From NCBI GenBank assembly GCA_026225945.1, contig JAMJFZ010000070.1, positions 248,001 through 312,000 on the forward strand: a DNA stretch of 64,000 nt, given 5' to 3'. The number at the start of each line of letters is the position of its first letter. Within the stretch, counting starts at the first letter, position 1. The position numbers and the translations under genes are program-made. The notes beneath the pieces are model-generated. The model had not been told where the DNA came from, searched no databases, and saw only the letters and a program-made list of their open reading frames with translations. Of the stretch, positions 47,965 through 60,334 are shown in pieces. The stretch comes from Cricetomys ansorgei. Lineage: Eukaryota > Chordata > Mammalia > Rodentia > Nesomyidae.

Positions 47965-49125
47965 CGGATCTGCTGAAGTCCAGCCTTGGTGAGGGCAGAG
48001 CTTAAAGTGGATGGATGAAACAGCATTGAGGAAAGAATCAGATGTAGGACACCATTCAATGTTTTTTATAAGAGACTGACAGATAAAAAGCACATCTCAG
48101 TATGGCTTGACATATTCTGAAAATTTGTGACTCACAAAGGTTTTATTTATGCAGAAAATCATTTGCTTTAAGACTTTGATCAGTGATTACATGCCCTCTG
48201 GAAGTCATTTTTGTAAAGTCTTCTTTCATTACATGAGTACATTAAAATCAACAAAGCAGGCAAATTTTGTCAAAACTAAAAGGTAATATTATGATAAAAT
48301 CAGTTTTCTTTAACTCAACAACTTTCTCCTTAAAATTGGTATCATAAAGCCTTATGGTTAAAGAAATGCTAGAGAGGATGATCTTATTTGGGTTTGACTC
48401 TGTTTAAGTTGAACATAGAGTTAATAGATTATACTGCCTGTTACATGAAACGTATCTTTTTAACAAAAGTCACTTTTGACCCGTGTTAAATTCCTGTTCC
48501 CTTTCTCTGTTCTGTTTAACATAAAACCACCACTCTGTCCTTTGATACTTAAAAATCAAAAGAAGTCTGCTGTTTGTCTTTCCATACTATAAGAAAAGTC
48601 CTGATTTGACATGTTTGGTCAGGAGGACAGGGAGTTCATTGAGCTAAAATGTTCTTTTCTGTTACTCTGTCATGAATTCTTGTTTCAATACAATCCCTTT
48701 CTTTACTGCAGTCCTGTAAAGGTTAAAAGAAAAATAGGACTCCTAGAACTGCTTACTTTATTTTCAGGAACATACCAAGGCTTACTATTAAGTACATGAT
48801 CTCTCTCCATGCCCATATTAATTCTTTATTTCTGAAGCTGGACCTGAAAACTGGTGATCCAGCTACAGCTCATCAGCTTCTAGAATTTCTCTGGTTTGTT
48901 TCTTCTGTAATAATTCTTCTTCCACATCCTGTCTTATGCTAACTATTATCATTTATTAATAATCTAAATGTATGTCTCAGTCCTAGACTCTATGGAAGAA
49001 TCAAATTTATGCATATTTGTATATCCCAAGGTAGTGCCATTAGTTTCATTTTTATTAACACCAGCATTTGTTGCATTATTCCAACTCTGTCTTTCGGTGC
49101 GTGGCCTTGGAGAGTAAAGAATATC
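47965..49125. mobile_element. 1.15-kb insertion splitting the tandem array
   Basis: Array-type sequence stops at about 47,960 and returns at about 49,140. The intervening sequence has no array motifs. It starts TCGGATCTGCTGAAGTCCAG and ends near TTTCGGTGCGTGGCCTTGG, which resembles edges of retroviral-type elements. No paralogue was noticed in the window. It is probably an ERV or LTR fragment, but the family is not identified and no target-site duplication was confirmed. Confidence 0.45.
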
Positions 49126-49139
49126 AGTGGAATGTGTTA

Positions 49140-49285
49140 GGAACAGATGTCATAGTTGATATTAAGTAAAAATATCATTGTAAAAAATGATATCCTAAAC
49201 AAAATAAACTGATATCATGAATAAGTTGATGTGACACCATCAATGTATGACATAACACCTGGAAGGAACAGACATCCCTTGAAAT
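49140..49285. repeat. Remainder of the tandem array
   Basis: Contains GATGTGACACCATCAATG and AAACTGATATCATGAATA blocks matching the unit at 46,905-47,960. Confidence 0.55.
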
Positions 49286-49289
49286 TGTA

Positions 49290-51565
49290 TGTGTCAGATG
49301 TTACCTAGGAGAGCCTTCTTGCCAGGAATCCTTTACCTAGATGCTTGGTTATGGCCATGGTCATTTAGTGTCATCACTCCCAAGGCTGTCGTGGCAGCTT
49401 TAGTGATCACCTTGGTGTGTAGAGTAGAGTATACTGCAGCAGGATTTCTGGGCAGGTCCAAGTCAGAATGTCCTTCCTTGGCCACAAAGGGACAGATTCC
49501 AGTCCCTTTCCCAAAAGTCTATTTTTTCTTTCTGAGTCCTTTCTGCTGTGCTACAGATTGTCATGTGTTTTCTGGAGCATTTCTTTGGAATGAACAAGCA
49601 TTTTCTAAACCTGCTAGCACCCAGAATGGAAGAAAGTGTCTCAGTGCAGTGTAATTGAGGACCCATAGTCTGTTCTCCACAAGTCCTGAGCCTAACAAGC
49701 ATCCCTAACCTTTTCCCTGCTCTAACGTCCACCTTGAACCCCTTCAACCACCTACAAGCCACACCCACACAACCTGTCTGATGTACTCAGTAGTTGATTT
49801 CCCCTAGAGAGCCATCCCAGATGCATAAAGATGTTGAGCACTTCTTTAAGTCTTTCTCTGCCATTTGAGGTTCCTTTTTTGTGAATTCTTTGTTTAGATA
49901 TGCACCCCATTTGTAATTTGGTTATTTGTTTTCTTGACATGTAGATTCTTGCCTTTTTTATTCATTTTGTGTGTTATCTCTTTATTGGAAGTGGAGTTGG
50001 TCAATATTTTCCCATTCTGTAGGCTTCTGTTTTGCCCTTTTGACAATGTCATTTTCCTTAGAGAAGCTTTTCAGTTAATGAGGTCCTCTTATTATTCATT
50101 GATCTTTGTTCCTGAACTTTCAGTGTTCTGTTAAAAAAGTTGCCTCCTGTTCCACTGCTCAAAGACTATTCCTTACTTTCTCTTCAATCAGATTCAGTAT
50201 ATCTGGTTGTATATTGAGATCTTAGATACATTTGGACTTGAGGTTTGCACTCAATAATAGGTATGGATTTATTAGCATTCTGATACCTCAGACATCCAAT
50301 TAGCCCACCGCCATTTGTGAAAGCTGCTTTCCTTTTTGTAATTGTATTTTTCTGGCTGATTTATAAATGATCAGGTATCCGTAGGTGTGTGGATATATAT
50401 CTGTATCCTTTATTCCATTCCATTGGTCATCATGTCTGTTTTTGTGCCAATACCATGCAGTTATTATTACTATGGCTTTGTAGTACACATTAAAATCAGG
50501 GATCTTGATACCTCAAGATGTTCTTTTATTTTTCAGGATTTTGTTAGATATCCAAATTTTTTTTTGTTTTTACATATGAAGTTGTGTACTGCCCTTTTAA
50601 TGTCTTTAAAGAAGTATATTGGTATTTTCATAGGGATTGCATTAAGTCCTTAGATTACTTTTAGTACAGTGGCTATTTTTACATTAATCTTACCAACTCA
50701 GGAGCATGGGATTTCTTTCCATCTTTTGATATCTTAAAATTCCTTCTTCAAGGACATAAAGATTCTGTCATTCAAGCCTTTCACTTGCTTATATACAGTT
50801 TCCAAAGTTACCTCATGTTATTTGTATCTATTTTGAAGAGTATTGTCTCTCTTATTTCTTTCTCTATTTGCCATTTGTATATAGGAAGGCTAAAGATATT
50901 TCTTGAGTTTATTTCATAGCTAGTCATTTCACTGAAGTGGTTTACCAGCTATAAGAGTTCCCTGATACACTTTTTGAGGTCATTCACATATACTATCTCA
51001 TCTGCAAATATGGATACTTTGTTTCCTTATGAATTCATATTCCCTTAATATCCTTCTCTTGTCTCATTGTTCTTGCTAGAAATTTAAGTACTGTATTCAA
51101 TATTTAAAAATGCTGGAAACAGCCTGGTCTTGCTTCTGATTTAATGTCATTGCTTTCGGGTTCCCTCTATTTAATTTGATGTTGTCAGTAGGATTGCTGT
51201 TGCTTGCCTGCCTTATGTTTCAGTATAGCCTATTTATCATCAGTCGCCCCATTAGATTTATGTTGAGGGGTTGTTTTATATTATCAAAAGCTTTCTCACA
51301 TTGTAGTGAGATGATCATGTAATTTTTTTCTATTAATTTGTTTATGCAATGGATTACATTGACGTATTTTCTTCATTTGAACCATCCATTTCTCTCTGGG
51401 ATCAATGCTATTCGATCATGGTGAATAAACTTTTTAATGTGCTCTTGGAAGTGCTTTGTGAGTATTTTACTGAGTTCATTTGCATCTATATACAAGAGTG
51501 AAATGGGCATATAATTCTATTTCTTTTTGAATCTTTGTTATGTTTGGGTCTTTGCATGACTCCAA
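49290..51565 (-). mobile_element. Antisense LINE-1 fragment (3'UTR-like and ORF2 3' half)
   Basis: Left end is 3'UTR-like (49,300-49,850). Then ORF2 on the minus strand, with blocks such as TATTCCATTCCATTGGTCAT at about 50,410, CCAATACCATGCAGTTATTA at about 50,447, and CAGGAGCATGGGATTTCTTT at about 50,700. It stops at about 51,565, exactly where the E1-containing block begins. Frames are broken. Confidence 0.85.
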
Positions 51566-51599
51566 AATATCCTGTAACAACTTTTATTTCTGCATTTCT

Positions 51600-51804
51600 G
51601 CATTGGTGAATTTCTGTATTTCTACGTTGCAGATGATGTTTCCAATAAACTATGACACAAGTCCTAGATGCTAAATTGTATCTCTCACTAGAACCCAATG
51701 CAAGGTTCACTGGTAACATAGGCTGTAGTCTGTGTATATCTTCTCATGCACGGTTTTCAACTTCGTATAGAAAGCTGAAGGCCTCTGAGGTATCAATGAC
51801 AAGA
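51600..51804 (+). pseudogene. E1 exon-like segment, copy 7 (both splice sites lost)
   Basis: Aligned on the CTCACTAGAACCCAATGCAA block. The acceptor is TTTCTG and the donor GT has become AT (AAGATGAGT). A cryptic GTTGCAG acceptor lies 3' of the lost one at 51,626-51,632. Confidence 0.3.
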
Positions 51805-51917
51805 TGAGTTTGACATTGTGTACTACTTTTCACAAGCTACAGTTATTTAATAGAATGGTTTCTGGGTGATAAGTTAGGTGTTGTCACTACTATAGCCTCT
51901 TTGAACTTTTAATATTT

Positions 51918-52166
51918 ATGTTTTCTGAGTGCATGGGTACACTGTGTCATTGCCACCAGGGAAGACTGACTGCTTTGTATGTCAAAATTAAATATGGCCA
52001 AGACCACATCTTCGAGTACTGCACCCTGCAAAATTCAGGAGTTGCTATTCCACTCTGGGGGCATCTCAACTCTGACTTTGGCCCAGTGTCAGTGACATTA
52101 TATCTCATGATTCTGTATCCTCATCCACCTCAGAATGGATTTTCATTCAGTTTTCATAATGTGTAA
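51918..52166 (+). pseudogene. E2 exon-like open frame, copy 7
   Basis: An 82-codon frame. Its second half (NSGVAIPLWGHLNSDFG, ending FSFSFHNV) aligns in the same frame with 54,000-54,194 (NWDFAISFWDVFSVFG, ending LIFSNV). Both end a few codons apart at a stop. This is the best evidence that E2 once encoded protein. The family is unknown, and chance persistence of an open frame over about 55 codons is possible. Confidence 0.25.
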
Positions 52167-53139
52167 GAAATTAGGATTGACATTCCATTTTACTAGACAG
52201 TATATCTGATCCTTGAAAATGAGATTCTGTTCAATCTTCATCCCTAAGACCATTTACCAAGATGGAAAAAACATCACTTGGCAGGATTGCCTAAAATAGT
52301 GAGTGGTTTGCCATCTGAGACTCTTATGTTAAGCAGTTATGCAGATTTCCCAGTAAGTGGACCTATGTTATAAGCAGCATGTCTTATGACATTCTAGGTG
52401 AAATACTACCCAAAATCAGAATTGTCATTGTAATGCAAACACTACTTTACTTTGGATACAAGGGAAGTTTGCTTCCTCCAGGACACCCCAACTGCTCATT
52501 CTACCCAAGGTCTGGTTACCCTGGTGAAAAGTGCAGTTTCTTGACGTAAGTGGTGTTCTAGAATTCTTGACCTCATAGAGCCAAAAATCTTAGCAGGGAT
52601 GCAAAACAGTATACATTCAACAGTCTAACTTTTGGGGCTTGTGATATTTAATGTGCTCCATACCTGAATTCCTAGCACAAAATATTGATATCTCAAATTC
52701 ACACAGCCCCAGTGATTGTCTCAAGGTGCTTTTTCTCCTCTCCACAGGCACCCATAACTCATTTATGGAACACTACATGTTCTGCTAAGTGTGGCCCAAT
52801 GTCATCCTGGTGTGAACATACAGTTCTTCCCTTCAATGTTTGTTTTTGTTTTTATTTTTCATTTTAAGATAATCATATTTTCCACTTCTCTTTGTTCTTG
52901 CCAAAACTTCCCAAATACCCAGAAATTTCTATCCACTCTAACAAAAGTTGATATGAATGACATCCTAAACCGAAGTTGGAAAATCCTAACAATAGATAGG
53001 CAAAATGAAACAGTAGAAGACCACAGTCCTAAACAAAGGTCTACAGAAAGAAATGTTGGAGTGGAAGAAATAGCATTCACTATGTATGAGAAATAGTAAT
53101 TATTCTATATCATTTTTAAGAATATACTATTAGTATAGT

Positions 53140-53500
53140 AAACCCCCCTTTTTAATCTTTACATAACACTTGTATTCACTTCATTGCTCATTCATTTCTT
53201 GGTTTGTCATTATTTCTTTTCATCTAAAGTTAACTCTATAGAGGAGAATATTCACCACTAACTACATAAGTAAAACCTTCCCAATTAACTGTCCTTCTTG
53301 CCATTCACCGTGTTTTCTTTCCTACATAGATCACTATCTACTTCCCATCATTTATCCTTTGTTCTTTTCTTACTCATGTTCCTTTCTGCCTCTATTTAGT
53401 TACTTTTTGCTTCTTTGTTTCTTCTTTGCTTTTTTACTTATTTGCTTTCTTTGTTTTTATTTGTTTTAAATGTCCTCCCTTAGCACAGCTGTATATTTAA
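53140..53500. repeat. Pyrimidine-rich tract
   Basis: Present here but absent at the paralogous point about 15,340, where flanking sequence joins directly. Equivalent to the tracts at 17,500 and 54,890. Confidence 0.6.
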
Positions 53501-53999
53501 TCGTGGACCAATTACAGGTCAGATAATGTTCAGGCAAGAAACCAGAACTAATACAAGGTTTTTTGAGCACTGTGCCTTGGTCTGTAGATTAGGCATCTGC
53601 CTCAGCTAGCTTTAGTAAGCAGACATTTAAGACGTTCTTCATGGGGAAAATGAGGAGAAGCAGAAATCTCTATGAAGGTATACAATGGTGCTTAAATTCA
53701 GTGAATCAGAAGAGTTTCTTGTGTCCACTTACACTGCTTATATTGCTTTTCTAGGAAAAATGCTTCTTGGGCTAGCAGACCCATTTTTAATTTGGGGTCA
53801 CTTCACTCAACCTTGGTCTAGATTCACAGAAGGAATGAATTGATCACAGTTGAGAAAGCCTTCCAGGCGCCTTTTTTCCTCCTTGGTATGTCATGCTTCC
53901 CTCCTTGGCAAGCTACTCCCTATTTGCAGGTAGAGGAATGAGTAGCATGGGACCTAATATTAATCAGATAAAGGTGTATGGAAATTCCCTTAAAATCCC

Positions 54000-54194
54000 T
54001 TGACAATTAAACATGGGGCCATGATGACAGCCGAGGATCCTATACCATGTACAAATTGGGATTTTGCCATTTCATTCTGGGATGTCTTCTCTGTCTTTGG
54101 TTCCAGTGTCAATGATCTGTTATTCAGACTTCTTCAGGCTCATCCAGATAATAATGGAATTCAACTTATATTTTCAAATGTGTTCTCTCATTGA
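54000..54194 (+). pseudogene. E2 exon-like open frame, copy 8
   Basis: A 64-codon frame in a diverged E2 segment, in register with the frame at 51,918-52,166 and partly with 14,400. A GATGACAG acceptor-like site at about 54,023-54,030 precedes the aligned part, but the pyrimidine tract is poor. No domain recognised. Confidence 0.25.
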
Positions 54195-54889
54195 GGTACA
54201 GCCATTTTACCAGAAAGTATCTATATTCATTAGAAATGAGAATCCTGTACAATCTTCAACCCTAAGTCCATTCCACTTACTCAACATGGGGATAATATGA
54301 TTTTCCAGCATTGCCTAAAAAAGTGAGTGGGTAGCCAGATAGGAGTCTTTGAATAGGCAGAAAATTGGGAAATTTTGCTCTACAGAGTGCACATTAAATC
54401 GATCTAGGTTAAAAGCATATGATGTTGCAGTTGAAATACTGCCCTGAATCAGAATTGTCTTGGTGATACACACACTGCTTTCTTTCCTTTGGATTTCTTT
54501 TCAGGCCTTGCAGTGAGGGTGGTCTGCTTCCTTCAGAACATGGCACTGGTCCGTTATAGCCTTTCGAATTTGAGGTATTGTTACTCTGGTGACCAGTACA
54601 GTCTCCTGAGCCAAGCAGATGTCTAAATTTCTTGTTCTAGTAGAGATAAAAAAACAGTTCCAGGTGCCCATTGTGGCCATAATTAGCAGGGATGCCTAAT
54701 AGTAGTCAACCAGGAGTGCACATGGGGCTTGGCAAAGGGGAACTTGGTGGTCCCTTTCTTGTTTTCCTAGCAGAAATAAATGAGAGATCCAAATTTAACA
54801 AAACCCTAATCACAGTACCAAGGTTCCTTCTGTTCTCTATACACAATCATAGCACAGTTCTTGGCATATACCCTACTATCTACATAATA

Positions 54890-55255
54890 CAACATCCCTT
54901 ATCATCTGTCCTACTTTCAATTCATTCATTCATCCTCAATTCTACATTTCTACATCCATGCTTTCTTATCATGTTCTATTTTTACCTTTATTATGTTATT
55001 ATTATTTTCATAAGTATATATTATTTATTTTTAATTACTTATCTTTATATTTTATATACTCATTTATTTTATACATTTATTTATTTAATAAGTAAATATT
55101 ATTTATTACTATTATATTTTATATATTCTTATTATTTTATTATTTTATGTTTATTATTCATTCCTAATTTGATTTTTTTCTTCATCTTTCATTTTGTTTT
55201 ATTCTTCCCTTCTTATTTTTCTTTTTCTTTTTAAATGTCTTCCATTATAAAAGCT
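54890..55255. repeat. AT- and T-rich low-complexity tract
   Basis: TTATTTAT-like degenerate repeats. They create the 180-codon frame at 54,692-55,234, whose composition (mostly I, L, F, Y) is that of translated low-complexity DNA. Confidence 0.9.
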
Positions 55256-55679
55256 GTATGGGTACTCTTAGTTCAACTACCTGTCAGACAATATTTTTGA
55301 AAGAAAAACTTCAAATCCGTTATTATTAAGGGGAGTTCGGAGTACTGTAGCTTGATTTGCAGACTAGGAATCTTTTATAGTCAAATATTTGTATCATCAA
55401 AGCTGAATGTTATGTGATTATTCACAGTGAAAATTCTGAAACCAGAAACCTTCATATAGTGTTCAAAGGATATTAGAAATCAATGAAATAGAAAAAATTT
55501 GCTTTTTTCAGGTTTCATTACTTGTGTGGCTTATGTAGAAAACATGACAACTGGAATAGTTGAATCAGTTTTAATCTGGTGTTACTTAACTCCACCTAGG
55601 TCAAGTTCCCCAGGATGAATAGTAGGATCCAGGTTGAGAAATGCTTTGAGCTATAATATTAATTGTATTTTTTATGTTT

Positions 55680-57635
55680 CGTTATGACCTTTGTAGTCCC
55701 AGTCTTTCCAATGTGTTTATTATGAAGATTTGTTTGACTTTGTCAAAAACTTTCTCACAACCTAGAGAGATGATCATTTAGTTTTTTTTCAATCTGTTTG
55801 TTTATTCAGTGTATTCCTCTGACTGATTTTCATATGTTGAACCATTGCTTCATCTCTGGGATCCAGCCTCTGCAATCATGGTGGATAATCTTTTTATTGT
55901 CTTCTTCATTGTGGTTTGTGAGAATTTTCATCTATGATCATGAGAACTATTGTCATATAATTCTCTTTCTTGGTTGAGACTTTGTGAGGTTTTGGTATTA
56001 CCATGACTGTGGCCCCATAGAATGAGTTTGTCACAGATCATTCTGCGTCTATTTTGAAAAATAACTTTAGGAATTTTGGTGTTAAATGTTCCTCAATTTG
56101 ATTAATTCTTTACATCTACTTGTTTTCAGTGTACTTGCTTGTTTTTGTTTGAGGACTTTCCGTTATGCTCTTAATTTTCTAGTACATGAATTCTCCACTC
56201 TTTCTGCTAAGCACTTTATACTATGAATTATCCCCTTATCATAGCTTTTTTCACGTATCATAAGTTTTGGTATGTTTTAGAGTAATATTCCTTTAATTCA
56301 AGAATGTCTGTAATTTCTTCCTTTACTTCTGTCTTGACCAACTTGTCATTAAGTAGGTAGGTGTTGAGTTTCCATAAATTTGTAGGCCTTCTGCTGTTGC
56401 TGTTTTTGAAGTTGACCATTAGTCCATTGTGATCTGATAGCGTGGTAGGGGTTATTTCAATTTTCCTGTATTTATTGAGGCTTGCTTTCTTTCCAAGAAT
56501 GTAGTGAATTTTTGAGAAGGTTCTATGAGATGGTGATAAAAAGATGTATTCTTTGTGTGTGGATGAACCGTTCTCTAAATATCTGTTAGGTCCATTTAGT
56601 TTATAACATCTTTAGTGCCAACACTCCTCAGTTATTTTTTGTATAGATGGCCTGTCAGTTGGTGACAGTTGGGTATTGTAATCTCCCACTATCAGAGTAT
56701 GAGGGTCAATGTGTTTATTTAAATTTTGAATTGTTTCTTTTACAAGTGTTAGAGCCTTTGTGTTAGGGACAAAGGTCTGAAGAATTGCAATGTTATCTTT
56801 GTGGATTTTTTAATGGGTATGAAGTGTCCTTCCCCATGTCTTCTGATTAACTGTGATTTGAGGTCTACCTTGATGAATATTAGAATGGCCACACCAGCCT
56901 CTTATGCAGATCAATTATCTTGGTAAATTTTTTCCCAGTGCTTTCCTCTGAGGTAATATTTATCTTTGTTTTTGAGGTGTGTTTCCTGTATGCAATGAAT
57001 ACCTAGATTCTGATTTCAAATCCATTGTATTAGTCTGTTACTTTTTGTTGGGCAATTGAGACCATGTTTTGACCAATGATACTTATTTCCTCTTTTTCTG
57101 TAGTTATCGCTGGTGTGTTTCTATGTGTGTGTGTATTTGTGTCCCTTCTCTTGAGTTTGGTGGTGTGAGATTATTTCCTATAATTTCCTGATTGTAGTTA
57201 ATCTCCATGGATTTTTTTATTCTAGTACCATCTGTAGGACAGGATTTGTGGATAGGCAGTGTTAGAATTAGGATATAACATGAAATATATTGGTTACTCT
57301 GCCTATGATAATTCACAGGTTTCCTGAAAATTGTAGTCTGGGCTGACATCTGTGTTCTCCTAGAATCTTTAGGGTTAGGCATTAACATATCCATTAAGAA
57401 GTTTGGTGTAATTCTAATAAATTTGCTTTTATATGTTATTTGTTGTTTTCTCTTGCAGCTTTTAGTATTCTTTGTATGTTTTGTATGTTTAGTGGTCTCA
57501 TTTGTATGTGGCAAGAGGACTTGCTTTTCTGGTTCAGGCTAATTGATGTTCTATAAGCTTCTTGTACTTTTATAGGCATCTCATTCTATTTCGTAAATTT
57601 TGTTCAACGATTTTGTTGATTTCTCTCTACAAACT
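55680..57635 (-). mobile_element. Antisense LINE-1 fragment (ORF2 5' half to ORF1), copy 3
   Basis: Covers ORF2 from about the point where the 49,290-51,565 fragment ends, through the ORF2 start, and into ORF1. It truncates inside ORF1 at the same point as 6,640 and 36,370 and is followed by E5. It may be the other half of an L1 split by the 51,575-55,640 block, although about 300 bp of L1 is represented on both sides. Confidence 0.85.
57104..57514 (-). pseudogene. L1 ORF1 C-terminal remnant
   Basis: A 136-codon minus-strand frame inside the L1. The KFIRITPNFLMDMLMPN part lies in the position and register of the L1 ORF1 RNA-binding region (compare the family's RIT-P-F pattern). The rest drifts out of frame through indels. 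ORF1 normally encodes a protein of about 350-370 residues, so this is a broken fragment. Confidence 0.5.
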
Positions 57636-57639
57636 TTGT

Positions 57640-58410
57640 GAGGTATCTAAGTCCTGGTTTGTACTAGCTAAACACTCTACCACCTGTGCTAAGTTAGTAC
57701 AAAATTGAGTTTATGTCTTGAAATTTCTCTTCTCTGGGAAATTGTTTTTAAATATTCTGTCCTCAAGCTTTGCAGCAAGTGCCTTTATTGCTGAAAGAAT
57801 ATACTGGTTCTTTTCTGGGAGACTCTTCCCTTCTGATGTTGCTCACATTGTTGATTGTTTACACCTGCAGTGACTCATCTCTTACCAAGCCAACCTATCT
57901 GATTCTGAGGGCAATATCTGTTAGCAATACAGGCCCTCATGGTGTTGAACATATATCAGATAACAGTCCAGATGCTACAGCTATAGGAATAGTAGTCTCT
58001 TCAGTTCCTCAACACTTAATTCTCATGGTGAGATGCTGAAAATAGAAGTAGAGTTTACCTTTGTGTCACATCTTCCCACTATTTACTTCATAATGAAATA
58101 TGTTTAAAAAATTCTGAAAGTTAAAAAATCTGATTTCACAAGAAACACCATTTGTTGTCATGACTATATATCCTGAAAGATAGAAGGTGGCTACATGTGG
58201 TTGAAGCCTAGTAAAATTGATACAGATAAAAATAAACGAGAACATAGGTATAAATCCGACATAGAGACACCACATTAATAGATAGCTGAAGGACCTGATA
58301 TGTTAAAATACACTGGAATGAGAGATTTTTAAAATACAAAAATATGCAACTTGTTTTTCACTGTTTGGATTTATTTATTTATTCATTTATTTATTTATTT
58401 ATTTATTTAC
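57640..58410. repeat. E5 segment, copy 3
   Basis: More diverged homologue of 6,645-7,445. The + frame 57,770-58,039 (89 codons) is in register with the frames at 6,816 and 36,551. An (ATTT)n run is at 58,373-58,410. Confidence 0.5.
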
Positions 58411-58615
58411 TTTTGTAACAAGGTATCACATATTCAATGCTGGCCTTCATTTTACTATGTAGCTGAGACTGCCCTTGAAATCCTGATCCTCTTACCACTA
58501 CATTTCCAGTGCTAGGGTTAAGTGTATGTTCCATGATACATTGTCAGCTCAGGGCTGGGGATCATCCCCAGAGATTTGTGAATGCTAAGCCTACACCGAG
58601 CTACATGCTCAATCC
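58411..58615 (-). mobile_element. B4 SINE, antisense, copy 3
   Basis: Best-preserved ID-like half of the three (CAGGGCTGGGGATCATCCCC, then AGAGATTTGTGAATGCTAAG), joined to a B1-like half. Confidence 0.85.
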
Positions 58616-58649
58616 ATATTTGTGAATCATTTTATTTTTTATCAACTTA

Positions 58650-58845
58650 TGTTTCTTTTATGTGTGCTTTTCTGAGTAAGCATATGCCATAAGTATGTGA
58701 CAGAAGAGACCAGAAATGAGCTTTACAATCCCTGCATCTGGAGTTACAAGCAGTTGAGAGCCAAGTATTGTTGGTGCTGGAACTAAATTTGGGTATTCTG
58801 GAAAAGCAGAAAATATTCTTATCTATTGGGCCACCTTTCCTGGCT
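58650..58845 (-). mobile_element. B3 SINE, antisense, copy 3
   Basis: GACCAGAAATGAGCTTTACA, GGAGTTACAAGCAGTTGAGA and a final CTATTGGGCCACCTTTCCTG-type end. Same insertion as copies 1 and 2. Confidence 0.8.
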
Positions 58846-59564
58846 CATCTTCTGTCTCTTGATGCCCATAGATTACTGGATATTGAAACTGTAGACTGGC
58901 TTTAATCTACAGCCAGATGAACATCAGGCTAAATGACATTTTCTGTGGATATTTTATTTGTTTTTTGTTGGTATCTAGTTTGCTCTCAGATTGAAATAAA
59001 TTTTCCTCCTTGCCAGTTTTCCAAGTTCAGAATCTTGGTGTGTTGCAGGGGGAGGAGTGATGTCTTTAAAACTAACTAGATCCTCCCAAGATACCAGACA
59101 TACCCTTGCTGTGAGACACAGGTCAATTATATAACTCATTTTGCAGTGGAAAATTCAAAAGAACAGATGAAGAAACGTTGTGCGATATGGTGAAAAATAC
59201 TTTCCTTAATTGATTGCTGTAGGACACACCTAGTAATTACAATTATACTTCATTAAAGACTACATGAGTAAGGCAGAATTGGTCATACTGTTAATGTACA
59301 CCTTTGCATTCTGTATAATACAAAGATCTCTGTTAGTAATTACTATTGTTGACAACATTATTGAGTGTGGAGGTTGTTTCCCATCTATCAGAGCAATCAT
59401 AGAGATATCACAGGTAAACTCTTGATATGAAAAATATAGACACTAAATATACTGGTATATTCTTCTCTGTTTGCTAAAAGGAGTTCCAGAGATTATATTT
59501 TCAGCTCAGTTCCAGATGCTATTTATTCTGAAAATCTTGAATATTGGCATTAGATAAAAAATAT

Positions 59565-59687
59565 ACTGCGGTTAAATAGATGTATAAGCAATTGAGAGCA
59601 CTGATTAGTCTTCCAGGATACCTCAACTACCTGTTTACATCTATGCACAAGCAAACATGTACACCTATACTCACTTCCCCCACATGT

Positions 59688-59740
<53 letters not shown>

Positions 59741-59741
59741 G
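59565..59741 (+). mobile_element. B3-type SINE, forward, with (CA)n tail
   Basis: Same insertion as 8,597 and 27,000. The (CA)n tail at 59,693-59,741 is the longest of the four copies. Confidence 0.8.
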
Positions 59742-60334
59742 AGGTTTCAATTGAGATTACTAGAGTTTATAAGAAAAAATCTTGCTATTTTCTCTGTGTA
59801 TATCAAACTTTTTCATCTTCAAGCTGTGGACTGAAAATACTTTTTTGAACATGAACTTTCTCTCTTTCTTGATGCATCCTGTCATTCAGAATATCTATAT
59901 TTCCCTTCTTCATTTTGGGAATAGTCCACCTCCACTTATTTAGGTATGTTCACTTGCTTCTCAGCTCTAAATTGTGTTTCGGAAGAAGGGCTGCTAGACA
60001 GAGAAATGGGATTTCACTCATATACCAGAGAGACCATATACCACCAGACAGTTGGAAGCTGTCTCTCCCTTTAAACTAATACTATTTTAAAATTAAAATA
60101 TTATGCATTATTATATTTAAAATCTAAAATTTTTTCACAACAAGTTTTTGCAAAACAGTTATTTCAACATTATATACAATGCCATTAACACATCTTATAA
60201 AATGAGGAATTATCCTTTACAATCATCTACTAACCAAGTTATGTTCAACTTCTGTGATAATCTTAAAAATGCCTTAGAAAAATGACTGATTTGAATTAAG
60301 ATAATCTAAAAAGCTGTATACATTACACATTTAT

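Larger units (their letters stand above)
51575..55640 (+). repeat. Older duplicated block (two sub-units), copy 2
   Basis: Homologous to 13,915-18,120 but flanked on both sides by L1, unlike copy 1. Sub-unit boundaries are near 53,990. It holds E1 copy 7, E2 copies at 51,925 and 54,000, and two pyrimidine tracts. The frames 52,791-53,096 and 54,692-55,234 are low-complexity or unshared. Confidence 0.65.

Noticed and set aside
54692..55234. Longest open frame in the window (180 codons, + strand), rich in hydrophobic residues
   Set aside because: It lies in TTATTTAT-type low-complexity DNA. Its composition follows the base composition, and the paralogue at 17,450-17,760 does not keep it.
59550..59848. 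Frames rich in TH or CV
   Set aside because: Generated by the (CA)n tail of a SINE.
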